Positions 1-5,844 of a stretch of DNA of 5,844 nt are shown here, piece after piece. This DNA is from Bacillota bacterium (lineage in GTDB: Bacteria; Bacillota_I; Bacilli_A; RFN20; CAG-826), in contig JAEZUH010000056.1 of NCBI GenBank assembly GCA_023443485.1, positions 1 through 5,844 of the forward strand. Reading direction: 5' to 3'. Both the position numbers and the translations under genes were made by a program. Numbering within the stretch: position 1 is the first letter of the stretch; each line of letters begins with the position of its first letter. Under the pieces are notes generated by a model. The model was not told the DNA's origin. It did no database searches and saw only the letters and a list, made by a program, of their open reading frames with translations.

Positions 1-2
1 CC

Positions 3-977
3 TATATTCTCGTCGCCGCTTTGCCGATTATTGGCGGTGGATTCGGAAAAGAATCGTCCATGTTCGCGTATTACCAAGATCAAGTTAAACTTGGCTATGC
101 TCTACAATTTAATACAGAGCAGCCAGGCCTTGGAACTTATTTATGGGAATATTTCGATAGTGGTTCTGGAATTCAATATTATTGGTATAAAAGACCAATC
201 CTCGACTTATATTTTAACTGGATTAAAAATATTTTCACTAGATGGGACTGGGGTCGCTCCACTCAAATTAAGCTCAATGCTTCTGCCATGAGCATTATCT
301 TGCAGCGTTTACCTGTCTCTATGTCTTTGAATATTATCTCCGTCGTTATCTCTGTCCCTCTTGGCATTTTGCTTGGTATATGGGCTGGCCTCAAGAAAAA
401 CACTTGGATTGACCACACTATATCCACCCTTGTCATGATTTTCATTTCTATTCCTTCATTTGTTGTTATTACTTTCCTAATTTGGATAATGGGTTATCAA
501 CTCGGTTGGCTGCCCACTCAATGGCCCAGCGCGGTCATGCCCATGAACTTTAAGGTTCTTGGCTATATCATTCCGGTTTTGTCTCTTTCCTTTGGCTCTG
601 TTTGCGGATACACTCGCTTCGTTCGAGCAGAACTTTGCGAAGTTATGTCCTCTGAATATCTCTTATTAGCGAGAACAAAAGGTTTAACGAAGAATCAAGC
701 GATTGTTCGCCACGCTCTTCGCAATGCCTTTGTTCCAATTTTGCCTTCCATCTTAGCTGAGTTCATCGGCATTCTTGGTGGTTCGATGATTTTGGAGTCC
801 ATTTACGGAATTCCCGGCATTGGATTCTTGTACATCACCGCATTGAATGATCGCGACTATAGCGTCTTGATGGTCGATATGGCTGTGTTTACGATGATTG
901 GCTTAATAGCCGGCATTGTTCTAGATTTATCTTATGGATTTATTGATCCACGTATTAGAATGGGGGCGAAGAAATAA
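3..977 (+). CDS. oppB: Oligopeptide ABC transporter permease OppB (5'-partial)
   Basis: This is one of the two membrane subunits of a peptide importer. The frame is open to the left edge; the first full codon is at base 3 and 324 residues are visible, so the true start and most of TM1 lie upstream. The TTG at 21 (…AALPIIGG) sits at the end of the TM1 hydrophobic stretch and is not a credible start. Counting from base 3, an outer loop of about 90 residues carries the conserved W-D-W-G-R-S (family G-D-x-G-x-S) motif. TM segments follow near 107-129, 139-164, 184-203, 245-268 and 289-310. The cytoplasmic EAA loop is near 217-246 (ARTKGL…HALRNAFVP) and contacts an ATPase subunit. The ending ESIYGIPGIG…DRDY…DPRIRMG is typical of OppB/DppB. 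The usual P-G-D-P after TM1 is replaced by a glycine-rich GGGFGKES, and the first loop is somewhat longer than usual. The stop TAA overlaps the oppC start by one base, which suggests translational coupling. DppB or another peptide/nickel paralogue is possible; the family call is firm, the exact substrate is not. Confidence 0.93.
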   Translation, partial: YILVAALPIIGGGFGKESSMFAYYQDQVKLGYALQFNTEQPGLGTYLWEYFDSGSGIQYYWYKRPILDLYFNWIKNIFTRWDWGRSTQIKLNASAMSIILQRLPVSMSLNIISVVISVPLGILLGIWAGLKKNTWIDHTISTLVMIFISIPSFVVITFLIWIMGYQLGWLPTQWPSAVMPMNFKVLGYIIPVLSLSFGSVCGYTRFVRAELCEVMSSEYLLLARTKGLTKNQAIVRHALRNAFVPILPSILAEFIGILGGSMILESIYGIPGIGFLYITALNDRDYSVLMVDMAVFTMIGLIAGIVLDLSYGFIDPRIRMGAKK

Positions 978-2959
978 TGAAAAAGAAAAATGACGATTTC
1001 AAATTTGAAAACAAAGTAACTCCCCACGTAGCTGTTCAAGAAAAAGCGGTAGTGACTGATGCTGATTTTCAGCTGGTCAACACTAGCGATTATAGTCACG
1101 ACCAAAAATTCGAGACTAAACCAACCACATTCTTAAAAGACTCAGTTAAACGTTTCTCAAAGAATAAATCTTCCGTTGTTGCGACATATATTCTAGGAAT
1201 TTTGTTGCTTGGAAGTGTCTTAATTCCGATTATTGATCGTTCTGATGTCAGCGTTCCTTCTCCCTATCAAATTTACCTTGAACCCAAATTATTTGACGCA
1301 GGTACTGGAGTTTGGGATGGAACTCGTGAATATACTGACATTGCCTATTATGAAGATCCCATCGATCCAAGTAAGTCCGGACCTGACCCAGCTGACTTCA
1401 ATCTCTACGCAGTTAGCAATTTAAAAATTACTGGCGAGAAATATGTCAATTCTTATAGCAAATTTGCTAAAGAAGGATTTGTAAAACTTGGTCGAAAAGC
1501 TGACGACATCAAAGATGATTGCTATTTGGAAAATATTGGTTTTAGATTAAATGCCACTGTTTCCAATAGTGTTGATATTGTTTTCGGCACTCAAGAAGAT
1601 GAAGAGCTTGAATACACACAACTCGCTCCTTACCGCATCGATTTCTTATACGATGACACTAACGGAACAGAAATTGCGTTCGAACTAGCTGATTTTAACC
1701 AAGATTATGCCCCTAGACACTTTGAATTAAGCGATCTTCTTCAAGTTGAAAATCCTGGTGTCACTTTCTATGATAATGCTAAATTATCTATTACTGTTGA
1801 TTGCACTGATAAAACATTAGATAGTGCCATTCTTATTAAATCAATTGTTTTTGAGACAGACAGTGCGGTTGAGAGCTATGTCGAAGCTGCTACTGCTCCA
1901 AGTTTCACCGATGCCAATGAAATGATTGGCCGTGTCTACAAAGTTGGCAATGATATTCAAAAGAATTACTGGAACTCCAATGGCGATAAATACATTTATA
2001 AAGCGGTTATGACTTCTTGTTCTTTCACCTATGATACATATGCTGGTGCTTATGGAATCAAAGAAGTTGTTGTTGATGAAATTACTATGAAAGAATATCG
2101 CCGCAACGGATGGTGCCAATACAACTTCAATCAAGGCGTTTCTTCGTTTGTGATCTTAGATCCAGATAAATGTCCTATCACTGAAGTTATTTCTCAAGAA
2201 TCATCTGGTGTTTCGATTGTCACTTATAGCCTTACCTGTAAAGTTTATTTCTATCGCTTCCAAGGAATGGATTCGATGCCTCGCTATATATTCGGCACTG
2301 ATAAATCAGGCCGCGATATGTTGAAATACGTTTTTGAAGGTTTAAGAACCTCTTTGCTTTTAGGTATCGTCACTTCTGCTATTTGCTTTATCTTCGGTTT
2401 AAGCTGGGGAGCCATCAGTGGCTACTTCGGTGGTAATGTCGACTTAGCGATGGAAAGATTTACTGATATTTTAGGTGGATTGCCATGGATTGTTATCATG
2501 ACATTGGCGATTATCCATCTTGGACAAAGCTTCTCTGTGTTTGCTTTAGCGCTCTGCTTGACGGGATGGATAGGAACTAGTGCGACAACACGTACCCAGT
2601 TCTATCGATTTAAAGGACGAGAATATGTTCTTGCCTCTCGTACATTAGGTGCGAGCGACATGAGACTAATCTTCAAACACATCTTGCCTAACGCGATGGG
2701 CACGATTATTACTGGAGCGGTTTTGATGATTCCTGGAGTTATCTTCTCAGAAGCCACCATTTCATATTTAGGATTAGGATTGAAAGGAATGAGCTCTTTA
2801 GGTGTCATCCTCTCTTCTAACCAAAATGAATTATTAGCTCACCCATATCTATTAATTTTCCCAAGCGTTATTATCGCTTTATTGGAAATCTCATTTAACT
2901 TATTTGGTAATGGCTTACGCGACGCCATTAACCCAACTCTAAAAGGGGAGGATGAATAA
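977..2959 (+). CDS. oppC: Oligopeptide ABC transporter permease OppC with large extracellular insertion
   Basis: This is the second membrane subunit, 660 residues against roughly 300 for ordinary OppC. Order: a hydrophilic cytoplasmic tail (1-51); an OppC_N-like segment FLKDSVKRFSKNKSS (52-66) running into TM1 (about 65-87); a hydrophilic segment of about 340 residues (about 95-432); then the family motif FGTDKSGRD (439-447). TM2 to TM6 are near 456-483, 495-513, 515-535, 570-597 and 622-645. The EAA loop is at about 548-577 (ASRTLGAS…HILPNA). The tail SYLGLGLKG…LGVIL and NLFGNGLRDAINP is classic OppC. By topology the inserted segment faces outward, next to where the binding protein docks. 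It is rich in Asp, Tyr and alternating hydrophobics, suggesting beta domains, and has six cysteines (182, 276, 348, 380, 399, 421). I recognise no named domain in it. The core sequence on both sides is continuous in one frame, so this is a real expansion rather than a frameshifted fusion. The ATG overlaps the oppB stop by one base; a G-run at 962-966 is only a weak ribosome site, so coupling to oppB is likely. Confidence 0.93.
   Translation: MKKKNDDFKFENKVTPHVAVQEKAVVTDADFQLVNTSDYSHDQKFETKPTTFLKDSVKRFSKNKSSVVATYILGILLLGSVLIPIIDRSDVSVPSPYQIYLEPKLFDAGTGVWDGTREYTDIAYYEDPIDPSKSGPDPADFNLYAVSNLKITGEKYVNSYSKFAKEGFVKLGRKADDIKDDCYLENIGFRLNATVSNSVDIVFGTQEDEELEYTQLAPYRIDFLYDDTNGTEIAFELADFNQDYAPRHFELSDLLQVENPGVTFYDNAKLSITVDCTDKTLDSAILIKSIVFETDSAVESYVEAATAPSFTDANEMIGRVYKVGNDIQKNYWNSNGDKYIYKAVMTSCSFTYDTYAGAYGIKEVVVDEITMKEYRRNGWCQYNFNQGVSSFVILDPDKCPITEVISQESSGVSIVTYSLTCKVYFYRFQGMDSMPRYIFGTDKSGRDMLKYVFEGLRTSLLLGIVTSAICFIFGLSWGAISGYFGGNVDLAMERFTDILGGLPWIVIMTLAIIHLGQSFSVFALALCLTGWIGTSATTRTQFYRFKGREYVLASRTLGASDMRLIFKHILPNAMGTIITGAVLMIPGVIFSEATISYLGLGLKGMSSLGVILSSNQNELLAHPYLLIFPSVIIALLEISFNLFGNGLRDAINPTLKGEDE
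2943..2951 (+). promoter_or_regulatory. Ribosome binding site deciding the oppD start
   Basis: The stretch AAGGGGAGG contains a full GGAGG core. Two in-frame ATGs follow. The one at 2952 directly touches the site, with no spacer, while the one at 2961 is nine bases away, the usual distance. This favours 2961 as the oppD start. The site lies inside the last codons of oppC. Confidence 0.8.
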
Positions 2960-2960
2960 T

Positions 2961-4799
2961 ATGTCTAATAACAAAGAAATCGTTTTGTCTGTCAAAGACT
3001 TAACCATTCACTTCTCCACTGATCACGGCTATGTTCAAGCAGTCCGTGGTATCTCCTTTGATTTGTACAAAGGTGAAACTCTATGTATCGTCGGTGAATC
3101 TGGTAGTGGCAAATCCGTTACCTCAAAATCCATCATGGGTATCTTATCGGCTAATGGTCGTATCAAGAGTGGGTCCATCATGTATCAAGGTGAAGATTTA
3201 ACCAAAGTCAGCGAAGATGAATTTCACCGCATCAGAGGAAAGAAAATTGGCATGATTTTCCAAGATCCTCTCTCTTCATTGAATCCTATCGTCCGCATTG
3301 GAAGCCAAATCACTGAATCGATGCTAATTAATAGCAATCGATTAAAGATGATCTATGATGAAAAAATCAGCGATGAACTCGTTGCTTATAAGAATGCTCT
3401 AACTGAACGTAACGCTGGAATCGCTAATGCCAAGGACAAGATTCACTTCTTAAAAGTAGATAAAGAAAAAGTCAAGGCCAGCTATATTCTTCATCATCAA
3501 TCTGTCTCCGCTAATATGTACAAAAAAGGCCAAGAAGTTAAATCGCACCTCACTGAATTAGCGGGTGAGTACAGCCACGAAGTCGAACCTCTTGAAGTTA
3601 AGATTCAAGCTCTTAAAAGCGAACTAAAGAATCATAAAGAACATCAAGAATCTGATTTAGCTAAGTTAGCTGAATTAAACTCTCGTTTAGTTGACCTTAA
3701 GGCCAAATTTAAAGTGGCTATCGTCAAAGTAAAAGCTGAAGGGCATAAAGAGCAAAGCGCTCTACGTGTCAATCGAGCTAAAGAAAGACTAGATAATCGC
3801 TTAGCATGTAAAGAAATTGATAAAGATTACAATCAGCGCATTAAACAAGCGAAAAAAGATTACGCCCTCATTAAAAAAGACTTGCACGCTAAATTTGATG
3901 AAGAAATTAAAGAAAAACGCGCAATTTTTAAAGCCAGGTCAAAAATTGCTAAAGCAGAAGTTAAAGAGTATGCTGCAAAATTAAAGGCTGATTATATTGC
4001 CCAACGCAATAGTATTAAAGCCAAATTACCTGAAGCCCACACTGAACACGCTAAAGCATTGGTGAAGGAAGAATTAGTTTCTTTACAGGAAAAATACATT
4101 GCTTCTATCAAAATTACCAAGCGTGAAGCCAAAGAAAAAGCTTTGAAAATTATGGCGGAAGTCGGTATTCCTCAGCCGGAAAAACGCTTCAAACAATTTC
4201 CATTCGAATTCTCCGGTGGTATGCGTCAGAGAATTGTTATTGCGATTGCTCTAACTGCCAATCCTGATGTCTTGATTTGTGATGAACCAACAACTGCTCT
4301 TGATGTTACTATTCAAGCGCAAATCTTGGAATTGATTAACAAATTGAAACGCGAGAGAAATCTCTCTGTTATCTTTATTACTCATGATCTCGGTGTCGTC
4401 GCTAACATGGCGGATCGCGTCGCGGTCATGTACGCCGGAAAGATTGTCGAATATGGAAAAGCCGAAGAAATTTTCTATGATCCTCGTCATCCATATACTT
4501 GGGCTTTGCTCTCTTCCATCCCAGATGTGGACAGCAAAGAAAGACTAGAAGCTATTCCAGGAACTCCTCCGAACATGATTTACCCACCAGAAGGTGATGC
4601 CTTCGCGGTGAGAAGTAAATACGCGATGGCTATCGACTTTAAACAAGAACCTCCTCTTTTTAAAGTGACAGACACTCACTATGCCGCCACTTGGTTATTA
4701 GATCCACGTGCGCCGAAAGTGAAGATGCCAGTCATCGTTTCTACCCGCATTCAAAATTCTTTGAAAGCACATGCTGCTTCAGAAAAGGAGGGTAAGTAA
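2961..4799 (+). CDS. oppD: Oligopeptide ABC transporter ATPase OppD with coiled-coil insertion, cysteine-free C-terminus
   Basis: This is a cytoplasmic ATPase subunit that powers peptide import through OppB/OppC. From the ATG at 2961 it has 612 residues, against roughly 330-350 for usual OppD. The ATG at 2952 would add only MNN but touches the ribosome site. Motifs: Walker A GESGSGKS (45-52), Q-loop IFQDP (Q101), signature FSGGMRQR (417-424), Walker B LICDEP (438-443, catalytic Glu442), D-loop ALD (446-448) and H-loop His475, so the site looks catalytically complete. Q-loop and signature are normally about 60 residues apart; here they are 317 apart. Residues about 125-386 are an extra Lys/Glu/Ala-rich segment with heptad-like leucine spacing (for example 236, 239, 243, 246, 250). 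The family sequence resumes at about 387 (KREAKEKAL…EVGIPQPEKRF). The oligopeptide-family C-terminal domain follows (HPYTWALL…SIP, IPGTPP, about 510-580), but all four cysteines of the usual cysteine motif are replaced (Asp546, Ser552, Asp559, Thr577). Spacing to oppC is one base and to oppF two bases. Confidence 0.95.
   Translation: MSNNKEIVLSVKDLTIHFSTDHGYVQAVRGISFDLYKGETLCIVGESGSGKSVTSKSIMGILSANGRIKSGSIMYQGEDLTKVSEDEFHRIRGKKIGMIFQDPLSSLNPIVRIGSQITESMLINSNRLKMIYDEKISDELVAYKNALTERNAGIANAKDKIHFLKVDKEKVKASYILHHQSVSANMYKKGQEVKSHLTELAGEYSHEVEPLEVKIQALKSELKNHKEHQESDLAKLAELNSRLVDLKAKFKVAIVKVKAEGHKEQSALRVNRAKERLDNRLACKEIDKDYNQRIKQAKKDYALIKKDLHAKFDEEIKEKRAIFKARSKIAKAEVKEYAAKLKADYIAQRNSIKAKLPEAHTEHAKALVKEELVSLQEKYIASIKITKREAKEKALKIMAEVGIPQPEKRFKQFPFEFSGGMRQRIVIAIALTANPDVLICDEPTTALDVTIQAQILELINKLKRERNLSVIFITHDLGVVANMADRVAVMYAGKIVEYGKAEEIFYDPRHPYTWALLSSIPDVDSKERLEAIPGTPPNMIYPPEGDAFAVRSKYAMAIDFKQEPPLFKVTDTHYAATWLLDPRAPKVKMPVIVSTRIQNSLKAHAASEKEGK
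4785..4791 (+). promoter_or_regulatory. Ribosome binding site of oppF
   Basis: A perfect AAGGAGG lies within the last codons of oppD, ten bases before the ATG at 4802. It supports that start and independent strong initiation of oppF in the polycistronic message. Confidence 0.8.
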
Positions 4800-4801
4800 T
4801 T

Positions 4802-5844
4802 ATGGCTAATAAAGTATCATATCGTCCCGAATTAGTGGAAAACGATATCGTTCTTTCCGTTCGTCACCTCAAGCAATTTTTCACCATTGGGCGTGGACGC
4901 AATGCCTTTAAAACCAAAGCTGTTCATAACATTTCCTTTGATATTAAAAAGGGTGAATGTTTCGGCTTAGTCGGTGAATCTGGTTGTGGCAAAACAACAA
5001 CTGGTCGATCTTTAATCCGCCTCTATAATGTCACCTCTGGCTCAATCTATTTCAAAGGACATCGAATTTCTGCAGGAAAAAGATGGAATGTGAAGGAAAT
5101 CAAATTTGCCACGATTAGAGCTCGTAAAGCAATCGCTCTGCTTAAAGGTGAAGAAGAAGATAAAATTGAAGAGGTTTATGATATCACTGGTTTAGGAAGT
5201 GAAATTAAATTAGTCGCTTTTGAAATCAACGAGAAAAAGAGTCTCATTCATGAAACCAAAGTCAAACACAAGAATGCTCTAAAACGGATTCTCTCTACCG
5301 TTGACGACGAAAGTGAAGAAGCTCAATTAATTGAGAAAGAAAATCTCGAATTTACCGCCTTAATCGCTCAGTTGGAAAGGGAAATTAAAGTCTTGAAAAA
5401 CAAGAAATCATCCTTGGTTTCTGAACGTAAACAAAAAGAACAAGGTGTAGCGATTAAAACGCCTGAAAGAGAAGCTAAAGTCGCGGAAATCCGCGCTGAA
5501 TACGCTTTGAAAATCGAAGAGATTCGCGGTAACTTACGCGCTATCGTCAAAGAACAGCGTGATGCCATCAAACAAATCGCATATGACAACTCTCATGTCG
5601 ACAAACATTTGATGAGCAAAATGCAGATGATTTTCCAAGATCCAGTTGATTCTCTTGATCCTCGTATGACTGTCGAAGACATCATTCAAGAAGGCTTACA
5701 AATTCAAGGACATCACAATAAATTTGCCAACTCTAAAAAAGTGGCAGAAGTCCTAGAAAAAGTCGGTCTTATTCCTGAATATGCTTCTCGTTATCCTCAT
5801 GAGTTCTCCGGCGGACAACGTCAAAGAATCGGCATTGCACGCGC
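4802..5844 (+). CDS. oppF: Oligopeptide ABC transporter ATPase OppF with charged helical insertion (3'-partial)
   Basis: This is the second ATPase subunit, expected to pair with OppD beneath OppB/OppC. The frame runs open from ATG 4802 to the right edge; 347 codons are visible and the gene continues outside. Motifs: Walker A GESGCGKT (58-65), Q-loop MIFQDP (Q279) followed by the OppF-like SLDPRMTV, then YPHEFSGGQRQR (331-342), the signature. The window ends just after the signature at GIAR, so Walker B, the H-loop and the C-terminal domain are not visible. In ordinary OppF the Walker A lysine and Q-loop glutamine are about 45 residues apart; here they are 215 apart. The extra segment, roughly 103-266, is rich in Lys, Glu, Ile and Leu and has coiled-coil spacing (hydrophobic at 177, 184, 188, 191, 195, 198, 205). 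Typical sequence returns at HLMSKMQMIFQ. The flanking motifs stay in one frame, so the insertion is genuine. QRQR and DPRMT favour OppF over OppD. A C-terminal cysteine motif cannot be assessed here. Confidence 0.94.
   Translation, partial: MANKVSYRPELVENDIVLSVRHLKQFFTIGRGRNAFKTKAVHNISFDIKKGECFGLVGESGCGKTTTGRSLIRLYNVTSGSIYFKGHRISAGKRWNVKEIKFATIRARKAIALLKGEEEDKIEEVYDITGLGSEIKLVAFEINEKKSLIHETKVKHKNALKRILSTVDDESEEAQLIEKENLEFTALIAQLEREIKVLKNKKSSLVSERKQKEQGVAIKTPEREAKVAEIRAEYALKIEEIRGNLRAIVKEQRDAIKQIAYDNSHVDKHLMSKMQMIFQDPVDSLDPRMTVEDIIQEGLQIQGHHNKFANSKKVAEVLEKVGLIPEYASRYPHEFSGGQRQRIGIAR

Noticed and set aside
21..23. TTG at 21 as the oppB start
   Set aside because: The frame is open to the window edge, and the codons before and after it read as the end of a TM1 helix (YILVAALPII), so the gene begins upstream.
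31..445. Short open frames at 31-291 (+) and 263-445 (-)
   Set aside because: Both lie wholly inside oppB in other frames, have no ribosome site of note and encode nothing recognisable; oppB is supported by strong family motifs.
1233..2808. Short open frames at 1233-1424 (+), 1841-2134 (-) and 2602-2808 (-)
   Set aside because: All are shadows within oppC, which is continuous and carries conserved motifs on both sides of its insertion.
3333..4118. A separate gene (for example an SMC-like protein) inserted into oppD
   Set aside because: The reading frame is unbroken, with normal OppD sequence on both sides and no internal stop, ribosome site or repeat boundary.
4251..4490. Open frame on the minus strand of 79 residues
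   Set aside because: It is antisense to the Walker B and H-loop region of oppD and reflects codon structure of the real gene.
2945..4804. Internal promoters or terminators between the genes
   Set aside because: The gaps are only one or two bases, and no hairpin followed by a T-run was seen at the junctions.
5368..5589. Open frame on the minus strand of 73 residues opposite the OppF insertion
   Set aside because: It is opposite a Lys/Glu-rich segment, which readily gives Ser/Phe/Leu-rich antisense frames; no family match or start signal.
1..5844. Mollicute genetic code (TGA as tryptophan)
   Set aside because: Every tryptophan seen is TGG and no in-frame TGA occurs, so there is no evidence for reassignment, though the visible stops are all TAA and cannot exclude it.

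Overview
The window is an interior piece of one oligopeptide (Opp/Dpp-type) ABC importer operon, all on the + strand: oppB (5' end cut by the window), oppC, oppD and oppF (3' end cut by the window). The genes are packed head to tail. oppB and oppC share one base, oppC and oppD are one base apart, and oppD and oppF are two bases apart, so there is no intergenic space for internal promoters or terminators. No tRNA, rRNA, mobile element, CRISPR array or long non-coding stretch was seen. The substrate-binding lipoprotein (OppA) is not inside the window and would have to lie outside it or elsewhere in the genome.

The host looks like a low- to medium-GC Bacillota (about 40% GC by eye), probably in Bacilli near the Lactobacillales/Erysipelotrichia/Mollicutes branches. 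The grounds are strong GGAGG ribosome sites, an OppD C-terminus of the cysteine-free kind I recall from streptococcal/lactococcal OppD/AmiE, and long insertions in the ATPases that recall the oversized OppF of mycoplasmas. All visible tryptophans are TGG, no TGA occurs in frame, and the three visible stops are TAA. This fits the standard code but does not prove it. The lineage is an inference, not an identification.

OppB and OppC form the membrane channel, and OppD and OppF are the two cytoplasmic ATPases that drive it. The core motifs are intact: EAA loops in OppB and OppC; Walker A, Q-loop, signature, Walker B and H-loop in OppD; Walker A, Q-loop and signature in OppF as far as it runs.

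The unusual feature is the architecture. Three of the four core subunits carry large extra segments at three different places. OppC has an extracellular domain of about 340 residues between TM1 and TM2. OppD has a lysine/glutamate-rich, coiled-coil-like insertion of about 260 residues between Q-loop and signature. OppF has a similar insertion of about 165 residues, placed between Walker A and Q-loop. The result would be an importer with an enlarged outer face and two helical arms in the cytoplasm, whose function the sequence does not reveal.
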